Positions 33,851 through 45,888 of a stretch of DNA of 64,000 nucleotides are shown one piece after another. Origin of the DNA: Dama dama (lineage: Eukaryota; Chordata; Mammalia; Artiodactyla; Cervidae); NCBI RefSeq assembly GCF_033118175.1, contig NC_083691.1:61470001-61534000 (forward strand), written 5' to 3'. Numbering within the stretch: position 1 is the stretch's first letter; the number at the start of each line of letters is the position of its first letter. The position numbers and the translations under genes were made by a program. Under the pieces are notes generated by a model. That model did no database searches. It saw only the letters and a program-made list of their open reading frames with translations, and was not told the DNA's origin.

Positions 33851-34149
33851 TCTGAATGTATGGTGAGTGCCCACAGAGGATAGTGGAGGTAGCGTGGGAC
33901 AGCTGGGCGCCCTTGTCCTGACTTGGTCTGCCTGTGTTCCCTTGTCCTGGCCCCTCCTCATTTCCACAGTCAGGCGCGTATTTTCGAAATCTTCCTGTGC
34001 TCTCTCTCCCAGACATCTTCTCTCTTTCCTCAATTTCTCCTCTACTGAGTTCTCATCATGGGTGTGGAGTGACCTCTTTTTTCACTCATATATGCCAAAG
34101 TCAGTGCATAAAGGTGCAGGATGGATCCATCAGTTCTGACCTTTTCTTG

Positions 34150-34510
34150 ACTTCAGTCAGGGTTCTTCAGAGAAACAGCAAGGAATTGGCTTATGAAGCT
34201 GTAGGCCCTGGTGAGTCTGAAATCTGTACGGCTGGCTGGCTGGCTGGAAACTCAGGTAGGAGCTAGTGCTTCAGTCTTGAGGCAGAGTTTCTACTTCCTC
34301 AGGAAACCTCAGTTTAGCTCTATGGCCTTTCAACTGACTGGATGAGGCTCATGCTATCTAGGATGATATCCTTTACTTAAAGTCAATTGATTGGAGATGT
34401 TAACCACATCTATAAAATATGTCCACAGTAACACCTGGATTAGTGTTTGGTTGATTAATTGGGTGCTACAGCCTAGGCAGGTTAACACATAAGATTATTA
34501 TAGCTTTCAG
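34150..34510 (-). repeat. MaLR-like solo LTR, antisense
   Basis: Begins 'cagtcagggttcttcagaga' and ends 'aggttaacacataagattat', with 'actggatgaggctcatgcta' between. This matches, in reverse, an old mammalian LTR with a TG...CA-type structure. No internal retroviral sequence is attached. A short (GGCT)n run lies at about 34231-34247. Confidence 0.55.
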
Positions 34511-34867
34511 GGCTGCCCTCAGATGAAGGTTCTTAATTGGCCTCTTTTTTCTTCCTTTATCTGATGGGCATGCTCCTTTTTTCCTCTGCCTGCCCTTTAA
34601 ATATTACTGATCTTCAAGGTTCCCTTGTTGGTACTTCGCTCATTCTAGATGCTCCCCTGGGGGCAGTCTTATTTCCTTGCAGCACCTGAACCTCTCTACC
34701 TGTATACTGGCAATGCCTTGTTCTATTTCCAGCAGTCCATTTCTGACTGGCCACTGAATACCTCTGTTGGATGCCCACCTCTGCTTCCACCCGATTCCCC
34801 ACTCTGCCCTGGCCATCCTGCTGAATTCTGCCTTCCCCACTCACCTCGTCAGCCCAAACATAAATCT

Positions 34868-35190
34868 CGTTACCATTCTTCCTTTTTTTTTTTTTTAATT
34901 GTTTATTTATCTTTGGCTTCATTGGGTCTTTGCTGCTGCACTTGGGCTTTCTCTAGTTGTGGTGAAAAGGGGCTCCTCTTCCTTGTGGTGCTTGGGTTTC
35001 TCATTGCAGTGGCCTCTCTTGTTGTGGAACACAGGCTCTAGGTGCTCAGGCTTCAGTAGTTGTGACATGTGTACTTAGTTGCTCTGAGGCATGTAGAGTC
35101 TTCCCTGGACCTGGGATCGAACCCATGTCTCTCTCGTTGGCAGGCTGATTCTTAACCACTGGACCACCAGGGAAGTTGTGGTCACCATCC
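34868..35190 (-). mobile_element. CHR-type SINE, full length, antisense
   Basis: A reversed tail (poly T at about 34884-34898), 'ttggcttcattgggtctttg', 'ttgtggaacacaggctctag', 'gacctgggatcgaacccatg' and the reversed head 'ggaccaccagggaagttg'. A diverged target-site duplication (gttaccattctt/gtcaccatcctt) brackets it. About 290 bp, the long CHR form. Confidence 0.9.
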
Positions 35191-35410
35191 TTGACTCTTC
35201 CCTGTGGCTCTCTCTTTTCATTCAACTGGTGAGTAAGTCCTGCTGATTTTTACCTACTGAATATCTCACTCAGGAAAATATTTGTTGGTTATCTATCTAC
35301 ACTTGACGCCAAGCTAGGTTCTAGAGCAGTGTTTCTCAACCTTGGCACGATTGACATTTTGAGGTCAGAAAATTCTTTGTTGTGGAGAATGTCCCATGCA
35401 TTTTATGAAA

Positions 35411-36026
35411 TCTAGCCAGCATCCCTGTTCCCTAAGGCCTCCATAATAAAATGCCAGAGTAGGGGGATTGTGCAGTAGAAATTTACTTTCTTATCATTCT
35501 GGAGGCTGGAAGTCCAAGAACAAGGTGTTGGGGGTGTTGGTTTCACTTGAGGCCTCTCTCCTTAGCTTGCAGATGGCTGCTTTCTCCTCGTGTCCTCACA
35601 TGGCCTTTTCTCTGTGCATTTGTGTTCCTGGTGTCTCTTTTCTTCTTATAAGAACAGCAGTCATACTGGACTTAGGCCTATGGTAAAGGCTTCATTTTAA
35701 CCTAAGTATCTCTTTGATGACCTTTCCTTCGTGTGGCATGCTAGGTTGCTTTAGTCATGTATGACTCTTTGCAACCCTGTGGACTGTAGCCTGCTAGGAT
35801 CCTTTGCCCGTGGAATTCTCCACACAAGAATATTGGAGCAGGTTGCTCTGCCCTCCTCCAGGAGATCTTCCCAACCCAGGGATTGAACATGCATCTCTTA
35901 TGTTTCCTGAACTGACAGGTGGATTGTTTACCACTAGCACCACCTGGGAAGCCAAGTACTGTTAAATTCTGAGATACTGGGAGTTGTAACTTTAACATTT
36001 CAGAGTGACAAATTCCACCCATGAAA
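35411..36026 (-). repeat. MaLR-like LTR inside the hAT element
   Basis: Antisense LTR text: 'taaggcctccataataaaat', 'ggaggctggaagtccaagaa', 'gtgtcctcacatggcctttt', then after the SINE 'ctgagatactgggagttgta'. A 5-bp candidate target duplication (ccctg/acctg) flanks it, as expected for an ERV-type LTR. No coding content. Confidence 0.65.
35735..35955 (-). mobile_element. Bov-tA SINE inside the LTR
   Basis: A reversed, rather diverged Bov-tA: 'gactctttgcaaccctgtgg', 'cttcccaacccagggattga' and 'caccacctgggaagcc'. It interrupts the LTR of 35411-36026. Confidence 0.88.
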
Positions 36027-36159
36027 CCTGACCCCAACCAATAGACACCAGTAGAATCCTTCAATCCAGGTTGGGATGCAAACCAGAAATGTCTCCAGAT
36101 ATTGCCAAATACACCCTTGGGGCAAAATTGCCCAGGTTGAGAATCACTGTTGTACACAG

Positions 36160-36338
36160 CAGTAGTTTTAACACTGGCTGCATATTAGAATCACTTGAAG
36201 AAATTAAAAAAAAAGAACAAAACAACTAACATCTGCAGAAATGCTGTTTTAATATTTTGGGGGTGGAGCCCAGGCAGGGGTATTTTATAAAAGTGTTCCA
36301 GATTATTCTAACATGCAGTCAGAGGTGAGAACATTCTA
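36160..36338. mobile_element. MER20-like hAT element
   Basis: Short non-autonomous hAT. Its left terminus is 'cagtagttttaacactggct', followed by 'gcatattagaatcacttgaa'; the right side is the inverted 'ttattctaacatgcagtcag'. It starts 10 bp after the preceding hAT element ends. Confidence 0.8.
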
Positions 36339-36374
36339 GCAGTGTGAAAGTGAACAAGACAGACACTAAATAAC

Positions 36375-36487
36375 ACATTTCATGATTGAAAACTTAAGGC
36401 ACCAGTAGGGCTATATTCTGCACTGTTTTGTAACATTTTCCTTAGCAGTGTATCTTGGACATTTTCTTGTGTCATTAGGTTACATGC
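36375..36487 (-). repeat. Old L1 3' fragment
   Basis: 'aacattttccttagcagtgt' and 'ttggacattttcttgtgtca' resemble the antisense 3' end of an old L1 that continues after two ruminant insertions at 37589. Confidence 0.5.
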
Positions 36488-36616
36488 GTACTAATCTACT
36501 TCAGTCATGTCCAATTCTTTGCGACCATATGAGCTATATATAGCCTGTTGCCAGGCTTCTCTGTCCATGGGATTCTCCAGGAAAGAATACTGGAGTGGGC
36601 TGCCATTTCCTTCTCC
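36488..36616 (-). mobile_element. Truncated Bov-tA SINE, antisense
   Basis: Only the SINE 3' part is present in reverse, from 'acttcagtcatgtccaattc' to 'tgccatttccttctcc'. A BovB was inserted immediately to its right. Confidence 0.85.
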
Positions 36617-37588
36617 AGTCATTAGATTCAGTTCAGTTCAGTTCAGTTCAGTCCAGTTGCTCAGTCTTGTCTGACTGTTTGTAACCCCGTGGACTGCAGC
36701 ATGCCAGGCTTCCCTTCCATTACCAACTCCTGGAGCTTGCTCAAACTCATGTTCATTGAGTTGGTGATGTCATCCAACCATCTCATCCTCTATTGTCCCC
36801 TTCTCCTCCTGCCTTCAATCTTTCCCAGCATCAGGATCTTTTCAAATGAGTCAGTTCTTCGAATCAGGTGGCCAAAGAACTGGAGTTTCAGCTTCAGCAT
36901 CAGTGCTTCCAATGAACACCCGGGACTGATTTTCTTTAGTATTGACTGGTTGAATCTCCTTGCAGTCCAAGGGACTCTCAAGAGTCTTCTCCAACTCCAC
37001 AGTTCAAACGCATCAATTCTTTGGCGCTCAGCTTTCTTTATGGTCCAACTCTCACATCCATACATGACTACTGGAAAAACCATAGCTTTGACTAGATGGA
37101 CCTTTGTTGGCAAAGTAATATCTCTGCTTTTTAATATGCTGTCTAGGTTGGTCATAGCTTTTCTTCCAAGGGGCAAGCATCTTTTAAGTTCATGGCTGCA
37201 GTGACCATCTGCAATGATTTTGGGGCCCAAGAAAATAAAGTCTCTCACTGTTTCCATTGTTTCCATATCTATTTGTCATGAAGTGATGGGACCAGATGCC
37301 ATGATCTTCATTTTTTGAATGTTGAGTTCTAAGCCAGCTTTCTTACTCTCCTCTTTCACATTCCTCTTCATTGTTAAGGGTGGTGTTATCTGCGTATCTG
37401 AGGTTACTGATATTTCTCCCGGAAATCTTGATTCCAGCTTGTGCTTCATCCTGCCTGGCATTTCACATGATGTACTCTGCATATAAGTTAAATAAGCAAG
37501 GTACAATATACACCCTTGACCTACTCCTTTCCCAATTTGGAACCAGTCCGTTGTTCCGTCAGGTTAAAACTGTTTAAGTCATTAGATT
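36617..37588 (-). mobile_element. BovB LINE, 948 bp, antisense, 12-bp target-site duplication
   Basis: The 3' third of BovB (36629-37576) in reverse, starting with (CAGTT)n and ending near 'ccaatttggaaccagtccg'. An exact target-site duplication, agtcattagatt, lies at 36617-36628 and 37577-37588. A minus-strand frame at 36790-37266 (158 codons) preserves the BovB C-terminal region: DFIFLGPKIIADGHCSHEL, TNLDSILKSRDITLPTKVHL, MYGCESWTIKKAE. A small internal deletion near 37360-37375 breaks the frame toward the RT core. Confidence 0.95.
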
Positions 37589-39768
37589 ATATATAGATAA
37601 AATACTAATGAGTTTGCATGTGGATATGCTGTAAGTCATTTAATCAGAGCCTGAGTATATATTTTGGAGGATTCAAACTCTGCTCTATTAAAGTCATACT
37701 GAAGAGAATATTCTTGTATGCATATCTTTGTAAGCAGCTTTGTTCATTTTCTTTGGGTAAAACTGGAGAGGTGGAAATCCTGGGTTAAAATGGTGAATAT
37801 TTGTGTAGTTTTTTACACATATTACTAAATTGTTCCTCAGAATTGCATTAACTTACAACTTTGCCAACAAAATATATTTAAGAAAGTCATTACCCTGTAT
37901 CCTCACCAGCCTTGGGTATTTCAATTTTTGAAATTAAATGAAATGTGGTGCTTTGTTTACCTTGAATTTATTTGGTTATTATTGAAGCTAGCTATTTCAA
38001 ATACTTCTATATTATCTGTGTTTTTTCCTTTTCTGAATTGCTTGTCCATCTCATTTGCTTATTTTTAGCAATATTTTAATTTTCCCTATAGATTTGCAAG
38101 AGCTGATTATATAAATATTAATTCTTTATCTGTTTCATGTTGTAAAGTTTTTATGAGGTTGATATTTGTCTTTAGTGCTTGTTTATGTCATTTTAATTTC
38201 TAAATTAGCTTTCATGTAGTTAAATCTGTAATATTTCCTCCCTCCCTTCCCTCCTCCTTCCTCCTTCCTTAATTTTATTCATAGAAAAGTTTTATCATCT
38301 ACATTTTTGTTCTTTCATTATTTTTTTTGACATTTTGTTTTAAAAATCCATTCGGAATTTTGGCATGCCATATAAGGTAAGGATTGAATTTTACATTTTA
38401 TTTCAAATAGTTGTCCTACAACTCATTCTTAAACATTTTATCTTTCCTGTTCATTTGAAATGTCACACATTTCCTAGAATAAATTTTTATCTGGTTGGGC
38501 CTGTTTTGGTTCTTATTGTTCTGTCCTATATTATTTTATTTACTAGATTTATAACTTCTTTTGGCAGCTGAAGTTCAACTTGTCATTTTACTTGATTCTT
38601 CAAAACAATTTTTGGAATACAAAACCACTTTTTTTTTCCTTCAAATTTTCACTGTGATTTTGAGTAAAAGTCCATTAACTTGGGGAGAATTTATAGCTTT
38701 CCATTATTAAATCTCACCTTTCAGACACAATATATAACACTCCTTCTATACTCAACTATTCTTCATGGATTTTTGTAAAGCATATCATTAACTTTATAAA
38801 GATCCTGCACAATTTTTATTAAATTTGTTCCAAGATACTTTGTATTTTTGTTGATATTAAAATAAAGCTTTTTACCCCTTATATTTACTGAGTGGTTATT
38901 GCTGCTATTTTAAGAAGTTATTGTTATATATATATGTATTTATTTTGTAATTGTCTAGTTTACTGGGTAATTTGTTTTGGTGGCTTACTACCCTTGAGTT
39001 TTCTGGACTGGTGACTATCAGTTTATGCAAATAATGCCAATTTGGTCTCCTTTTCACGGTTTGCATTTCTTATTTCTTCCTGTCATACTGTATAGGCTAA
39101 ATGTCTAGAAAAAAATTTCAATTACAGTGGGAATAATGAGTGTACTTAACCCACCCTTAAAGAGTTTTGATCTTTTCACTTCTACTAACATGAGATTGTC
39201 CAAAGTTTTGTTAGACTGTTTATTGTACTGTTTTTTTCTTTGTCAGATTTTTATATTGGTGTTATGCTAACTTCACAAAATAAACAAGGGAGATTTAAAA
39301 AATTATATGGTCTGGAACATTTTATATAGCAATAGAATAGTTGATTTCTTGAAAGTTTGAAAGAATTTGCCCAAAAAGCCATCTGGGTTTAATCCCTTGG
39401 CAGACTTTTCCAATTTCTTCCATGGCATGTATTTGTTTAACTTTTCTACTTCTTTTGCATACAATTTTGGTAATCTGCATTTTCTTATAAAATTATCTAT
39501 TTTACAAAGATTTTATTTTTTATTTGTTATACTATGTCACATGAAATTCTTAAATGAGTAAAAGTATTTTCAAGTCAGTGGATTATATATTTTTTCTCCT
39601 AATTTTGAATGTTTATATATTTTCAACTTATAAGACTGAACTCTTTTCTAATATATTAATTTCTATTAATAATTTAAAAAATTTTTCTAAGTCATTTGAT
39701 TTAAAATTTTAGTTTATGTATTTTTATCCTTTTACAAATTACTGATGAAAACATTTAAGGCTATATAT
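37589..39768 (-). repeat. Old L1, 3' region through ORF2, antisense
   Basis: Reverse-oriented L1M text: 'cttgtatgcatatctttgta', 'ttaagaaagtcattaccctg' nearby, 'gctgattatataaatatta', 'ggattgaattttac' and 'cccaaaaagccatctgggtt' (39372 on; the ORF2 landmark for the thumb/RT boundary). Heavily decayed, AT-rich. A (CCTT)n-type run lies at 38237-38272. Confidence 0.75.
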
Positions 39769-40000
39769 TTGCTCTCTGAGGGACTTCCCTGGTGGCTTAG
39801 ATGGTAAAGAATCTGCCTGCAATGCAGGAGACCTGGTTCGATCCCTGGGTTCGTAAGGGAGCCATCCCTGGAGAAGGGAATGGCTACCTACTCCAGTATT
39901 CTTGCCTGGGAAATCCCATGAACATAGGAGCCAGGTGGGCTGCAGCCCATGGGGTTGCAAAGAGTCAGACGTGACAGTGAATTTCACACTTGCTCTCTGA
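39769..40000 (+). mobile_element. Bov-tA SINE, sense, 11-bp target-site duplication
   Basis: A complete ruminant SINE from 'ggacttccctggtggcttag' to 'gacagtgaatttcacac', with an exact target-site duplication ttgctctctga at 39769-39779 and 39990-40000. A small local duplication/insertion near 39855 ('gtaagggagccatcc') departs from the family consensus. Confidence 0.93.
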
Positions 40001-41204
40001 CTATAGAGTTTGAGAGCATGTCATATGTTTATGTTTATAATTTTCTGTGTACTTTTTTTTCCCACTTCTAAAATTATTTATGAGTGAATTAAAAAAAATC
40101 AAGAAACTGAAAGTATTGGGGGGATATTATCATTTTTGTTAATAATTTTCTTGTTAGTTCTCTGGTGAATTGAGGATGTAGTTTAAACAATTTCCACTTT
40201 TTCAAATTAAGTATAGTTTTTTGTTAGAATGGTATCCACTTGGTACATGCCCCTAGTTCAGATGTACATTTTTTATAGTTATGTGTCCACATGTCCATCA
40301 TTCCATTAGCCAATGAGCCCAGTGTGACCTTGGTCATTTTTGTATTTTTAGTGTTGAGAGCAGTTTGTGGTAAATGCCAGGCATCAATAAATGTTGGCTG
40401 AATTGACCTTGAATGACAGATGGGAGCATGACAAGCTCAATTGGCTAAGGGGGCTGAGATTGTTAAGTACCATTTTCAGATGTATCAGTTGAATTTAGTG
40501 ATCTACAGCAAAAGGCTAGGTACAAGGGAGTATTTGTAAAGGAGAGTAAAGTATGGGTTCCATATTGGGAACAAACTAGTATCATTATTGACAGGATTAG
40601 ATATAATTTTTTTGTGATGCGACCACATAAGAGTGTACCTAGTTCCAGAGTTCTAAGGAGAAGAAATCTAGATAGTAGAGAAGAGCTATTCATAGAGCTG
40701 CATCTAGCCAGAGGTCAGACCATGATTAGCTTGGGCAAGTTCTATAGGTTCTCAGGACCTGAGCTTCCATATCTGTCAAGGGAGGGCACTGCATAGGGTG
40801 ATTTGTGATGATTAAAAAAAAAAAAAAAAAAAAAGATTTATGGTAAGTGGCAAGAAAAAGCATGACTGGCAACACCAAAAGAAATTTTGTTAAGGGACAT
40901 GAGAAACATTTTTTATATTTTAGAGTTAATTTTTAAAATTCCTTAGATCTCTGAAATAGAATGCAGAATTTTGTGTTTGTGTGTCATATGTGTGTGTGTG
41001 TATATATATATATACACATATTTTTTTCTTTTTTTTTCTGCAGAGAGGGTCTAACTAGGCTTTAAAAGTGTCCATGATCCGGGAAAGCTAAGAACCACCT
41101 TCTTAGCAGGGTTCTAGATCTGAGGGTCAGAAATCCTAGTGATACATGGGAGAAGTTTTAATTCCTTTTCCTTCCAAACCTTCCCATTACATCATCCCCT
41201 CATC
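40001..41204. other. Old L1 remainder, then unique sequence
   Basis: 40001-40210 is probably the outer end of the antisense L1 ('atttttgttaataattttct'). Beyond it I see unique DNA, a 22-nt poly(A) run at about 40813-40834 and a compound (TG)n(TA)n tract at about 40977-41016. Confidence 0.45.
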
Positions 41205-41350
41205 TGTCAGTCAATCAAATATTTATAGAGAGGCTCCCATGTTGAAAACATTTTGCTCTTCCAATGAAGAGAAGTAAAAAAAATGGGCATAATCATGGCC
41301 CTGCCTTTTAGAGTTTTAAGGTATGACAGGGGAGAGAGGATAAATAAATG
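41205..41350 (+). repeat. L2 LINE fragment
   Basis: 'gtcagtcaatcaaatattta', 'gaggctcccatgttgaaaac' and 'atggccctgccttttagagt' are in the order of the L2 3' region. Confidence 0.65.
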
Positions 41351-41959
41351 TGGAAGGTTAGCAAATAAGACTTCTGGTACAGGGCGAATATATTGACCAC
41401 AGGCTAAAGCTTCTCCCTTTTACCTTGAACACTTACAGATGATGGGAAAAAAGTTTTAACAAGTACCCAATCAATGCTTAAATCAAGAGTAGAAATTTCC
41501 ACAGTTATAAATGGAGAGGTTTCCATAAAATGATTTAATACATAGTTCTCACTGAAATATGGAGGCCTTACCTGTTAAGATTGTGTGGACTAGGAATGGG
41601 ACTGGCTAATCACTAGGCTCAAATTGGAATCGCATTTTACTGAATGCTGGAGGCTTGAGTTATACAGCCTATGTAGAGCTAAGGCCTAGGATCAGATTCT
41701 CCCCATTAAATGTAGGAGGCAGTCAGCAGAAGACCCCTGCTTTCCTTTCTGAGGGGTTTTCTCCTTTCTCCTCTCTGAGGGTTCTGACTAAGGTCCTGAG
41801 AAGTACCCCCTGGCATTACAGCATCTTGGGACCATCTTGTGTGCTCAGGGCCAGGGTGAGTAAGCAGATTACTTTGAGCTGAAAAGCCTAAACCTGGTTA
41901 TCAATTTCTCCTTAAGACTACCCTGGGTTTTATGGGTGGTGATAGGAAGAAATATTTAT
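41351..41959. other. Unassigned sequence
   Basis: No recognisable repeat or exon. Confidence 0.4.
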
Positions 41960-42244
41960 AAGAGATAATTTCACAAATAAAAATTACATAGTGCCCAGGA
42001 AGTCCAACACCATGAATGATAAATAACAAACTGAGCAAATAGAGGTATCAATATTCAAAGAAAGGAGTCTATAGAACAATAAAAAAAGTTTAAAAATGAA
42101 TAATTTAAATGTTTTTGAAGATAAGGGAGAACATAGAAATGATGAAATAAAAACAGAAGGCAATGAAATAAGAACAGGTGGTTATGGAAAAATTAGAAAC
42201 TTTAGGAATGAAGAAATAGTTGCTAGAACTAAATAATCGAGTCT

Positions 42245-42760
42245 ATGGGTGGATTAGTTAAAAATCATGGCAAAATATAGTTGCTTAAAACAATAAACAT
42301 TTGCTATCTCACAATTGCTTTGTGTCAGGAATTCAGGAATGGCTTAGCTGGCTGGTTTTAGTTTAAGGTCTCTCATGAGGTTATAGTGAAGATGTCAGCA
42401 AGAACTGCCATCATTTAAAGGCCTGACTGAAGCTGGAGGTAAGAAGGCTCCTTCATGGGCCTGTTAGCAGATGACCTCAGTTCCTCCCCATGTGAGGCTC
42501 TTGTAGTGCGCTTTGATTGTCCTCATAATGTGGCAGCTGGTTTCCCCTAGAGCAAGTGAGAGAGAACATAGAGGGAGGAAAACCAACAACGTTTTTTATA
42601 ACCAAGTCTTAGAAGTTATACATTGTCAGTTCTACCATATTCTATTCAGTAGATGAGAGTCATTAAAACTAGCCCTAACTAAAGCAGAGAGAAGTTAGAC
42701 TCCACCTCTTGGAGCAAAAGCTATCTAAGGATTTGCCAGTGTATTTTAAGCCCCACACAA
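42245..42760 (-). repeat. MLT1-like MaLR LTR, antisense
   Basis: Clear reversed MLT1 order: 'ttgcttaaaacaataaacat', 'tttgctatctcacaattgct', 'ggtctctcatgaggttatag', 'aaaggcctgactgaagctgg', 'gacctcagttcctccccatg' and 'ggcagctggtttcccctaga'. Non-coding LTR relic. Confidence 0.85.
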
Positions 42761-42786
42761 TAGACCAAATAGCATATTGCATACTG

Positions 42787-42811
42787 CAAAAAAAAAAAAA
42801 AAAAAAAAAAA
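42787..42811. repeat. Poly(A) run
   Basis: About 25 consecutive A residues followed by a second A-rich patch. It lies within the old L1 segment and may be an expanded A-stretch. Confidence 0.85.
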
Positions 42812-43100
42812 GGAAGAAAAAAAAATGAATTATGAAACTGGAAATCTGAGCTGAGGAAATGCCCCCAAATGTGGAATAAAGACCCAGTCAAATGGGAAAC
42901 ATGAAAAAAAAGTTAAGAAATCTGAATAACAGCTCAAAAGCCCCCACCATATGTTTAAAAGGAGTCCCAAGAGGAGAAAACAGAGGAAAAGATGTGGAAA
43001 CAGTATTTGAGGGCTGAGAATTTCCTGAGACTACAGATACTATTTCCCAGATTATAAAATATCATTAGGACTGAACATTACAACTGAAAGTTAGCCAGCT

Positions 43101-45552
43101 CTACAAGGCAGTTACAAGGCAAGAGAGGGTGAAAAAAGCTACTTCAAAGAGAGCTAGAGATTGCAAGAGCTGGAGTAGCCAGGCAAGTCTTCATAGGTGG
43201 TAGTAGAAAGGCTGCGAAATTCTGCCAGGTCTGGGGGAGTGCAGAGAATTTTGGGCTCAGAGGACAGAAAGGGACCAGGTGTGGAGCTGCCATGATAGTG
43301 CCCTTGTGCCTTTTACTGACCCTTCACTGACTATGGGACAAATTCCTCCCCACCTCTGCTGCGATCAAAACGCCGATAGAGATGATTGATGCAGCCCTGG
43401 AACTCTGAGGCTCAAGTACAATGGCAAGGCCGAAGACACTGCGCTTCTCCTGAGCAGGGAAAAGGCTGCTTTCTGCCCCAAGATCCCCTCTCCAGCTCTT
43501 GGGCCTCAAACGTCAAAATGCTGCAGCCAAATGAAAACACTTCTCTTCTGCACCAAGGCCTCAACTCCCATTTATTTTCCCCCCCACCCCGCCCCCCAAA
43601 AAGCTGTAATTAGTAGTCAGACTTGGTTTTCCCTACAGACTTTGAGACAAGAGTAAGTGTTAATTTGAACATTTGCAAGTAACAAATGTCTTCCAATTGG
43701 CCGTGCGTCATCCGGCAGTTTTGAGAGATGTTAAGTCTCCTGAGGAGGTGGGCAGGGAGAGGGGTGAGTGGTGGGAGGTCCCAGGGAGGTGGGAGCTGGT
43801 GCAGTCCAGCCCCGGCTGTATAGCCCATATCATAAGGCTGAGACTTGGAGATGTGGCAGCTTTAAAAGGAAAAAAAATGATGGGAAAAGGCAGGAGGAAG
43901 ACACCTATAGCCAAACCCCGAAGAGACAAACATCACTCCTCTTGGAAGGGAGTTAAAGATTTGGCTGGGAAAATCAGTCACTTGAAGAGAGAAAACAGTA
44001 TCAGAGGAAAAAAATCCCTCGGGCCAGGCAGTGTGATCCGACCCCATGAGAAATTTCTCTTAGGGTCAAACCTTTGCCCTTTGTGTCCTGGTCTCCTGAT
44101 TTGGTCTGAGACTGCTGGATATATGTCTCTATGCTGAGATCACTATTGTCTGAGGCTCAGTAAAGCAGGGCCTAAGGGAACAAGTTTGGGGGAGAGAAGA
44201 GAAAAAGTTATTGACAGGGAGAAATCAGAGTCATAAAACTACAACAATCTGACGGCCACATGAACTTTCACAGTCGGTTCTTAGTCCAGTTGCTGTCTTT
44301 TCCTTTGCCTGTTGCTGTTGTTTTCCTTGGTCTGCATTTTCTCCCCAGCTCTCAGCAGGTTATTTAAAAATTGGATAGAGAGAAGGTATCATCTGCTTTC
44401 CCTCCCCTCAAGGAAAAAAAGTTTCCATCATCACCAACCACGATGGTGATTTATTCATTGTGGTTTCATTTCTAATCTCCAGGAACATTAAGGAAAGGAG
44501 GGCACCTCCTTTGTCTTCCCTGCTTCTTTGTCTCCCTGTCACTCATCCTGTCTCCCTCCATCATTTGGTCTCCTTCTAGGTCTCTCTTCTGTCTGTCTCT
44601 CTCTGTGTATTTGGGTCTTTCTTTTCAGTTAGGTTTTCCCTAGAGCCAAGTTGCTCCCAGTACATCAGCAAGCCGTTCAGCACCCTCTGCCAGCCACAGT
44701 CTCACATGCCACGCAGCCATTATGTACCAAGCTGTATTTTCAACCTTGCTTGGGCACCCCTAGGTGGAGTGCACACTGTGAATACGGTTCTTTCAGCTCT
44801 CTGGATGATCTTTTATTTTGGTGACTCCGAGCAGACAACAGGCTGAGCTCAGGCTGCAGACCGAGACCTGACCTCTTTTTATGTAGTTACATCGAAAGGG
44901 GCATCTGTGGGATAGCCAAATTTTCAGGCCAGTAGTTTTGGGATGTTTGTGTGTGTGAGTGTGAGTGTGAGTGTGTGTGCCATTTATTTGGGGGATGCTA
45001 TTTAATTTCTGAATTCCTATGAAGTACCTTGAACTCTTGTTTTCCCCCCCACTTTTTATGAGAGAAGAAAATTGGCAATAATTCTGGCTACTGAGGAAAA
45101 GAGTGAGGCTTCCTATAGTGGAGGCAGTGCCAAAGTTTATGCCATGATGCAGGTAGAGGGTCAAAGGAATTAGGGCAGAGGAAAGAGATGGTGACTCTGT
45201 CAGGGCTAGAAATAGCATGATGGCAGGGAGGCTGCGGGACACAAGCTCTGGGATGATTCAGATGCAAAAAGGTGGCTCTTTTGTGACTCAAGGACTCTGA
45301 TTCTGAATGCCAGGGGGAAAGCATGACATGTGGCTTGAGTGAAACTCATGGCTTTTTTGGCTTCTACAGTGATTGAGGATGGAGGTCAAAGTTTTCAATA
45401 AATTTGAATAGCACACCAGAATTTTAGGGCAAGTTATTTTTTCTTTTTTCTTTTCTTTTTTTTTTTTTAACAAATTGCTGTATGTTCTCCAGTAAACAGG
45501 GCACTGGTTGACCTGTTTGTGCTCCTGGCATTACACAGATATGTGGGAAGCC
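43101..45552. other. 2.4 kb of unique sequence
   Basis: No transposable element I can name. A 154-codon plus-strand frame (43673-44137) rich in Lys/Arg/Gly has no recognisable domain. A variable GT/GA repeat sits at 44947-44980 and a T-rich tract at 45437-45470. Possible exons cannot be excluded, but nothing supports one. Confidence 0.4.
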
Positions 45553-45888
45553 CTGGGGAAGAAGGGCTTCCCTGATAGTTCAGTTGGTAAAGAATCTGCC
45601 TGCAATGCAGGAGACCCTGGTTCAATTTCTGGGTTGGGAAGATCTGCTGGAGAAGGGATAGGCTACCTACTCCAGTATTCTTGGGCTTCCCTTGTGGCTC
45701 AGCTGGTAAAGAATCCTCCTGCAATGTGGGAGGCCTGGGTTTGATCCCTGGTTTGGGAAGATCCCATGGAGAAGGGAAAGGCTACCCACTCAGGTATTCT
45801 GGCCTGGAGAATTCTGTAGACTGTATAATCCATGGGGTTGCAAAGAGTCGGACACGGCTGAGTGACTCACTTTCACTGGGGAAGAAGG
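45553..45888 (+). mobile_element. Bov-A2 SINE, sense, 13-bp target-site duplication
   Basis: A complete dimer: first unit from 45566 ('gggcttccctgatagttcag'), second from 45683 ('gggcttcccttgtggctcag'), ending in 'gactcactttca'. Exact target-site duplication ctggggaagaagg at 45553-45565 and 45876-45888. The frames of 78 and 119 codons across it are SINE-derived. Confidence 0.96.

Larger units (their letters stand above)
35327..36149. mobile_element. hAT-type DNA transposon split by an LTR
   Basis: Terminal inverted repeats match: 'cagtgtttctcaacc' at 35327 and the reverse complement of 'ggttgagaatcactg' at the right end (36135-36149). The left half is 35327-35410 and the right half 36027-36149 ('aaatgtctccagatattgcc'). 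Flanks ttctagag and ttgtacac fit the degenerate 8-bp hAT target pattern. Between the halves sits an LTR (35411-36026), itself split by a Bov-tA. Subfamily not assigned. Confidence 0.8.
41960..43100 (+). repeat. Old L1 ORF1-region fragment, split by an LTR
   Basis: Lys/Glu/Asn-rich degenerate text before and after the LTR at 42245-42760 fits the ORF1 region of an old L1, sense. Best blocks: 'gaacatagaaatgatgaaat' (about 42130), 'ggagtcccaagaggagaaaa' (42961) and 'gggctgagaatttcctgaga' (43011). No intact frame. Confidence 0.5.
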
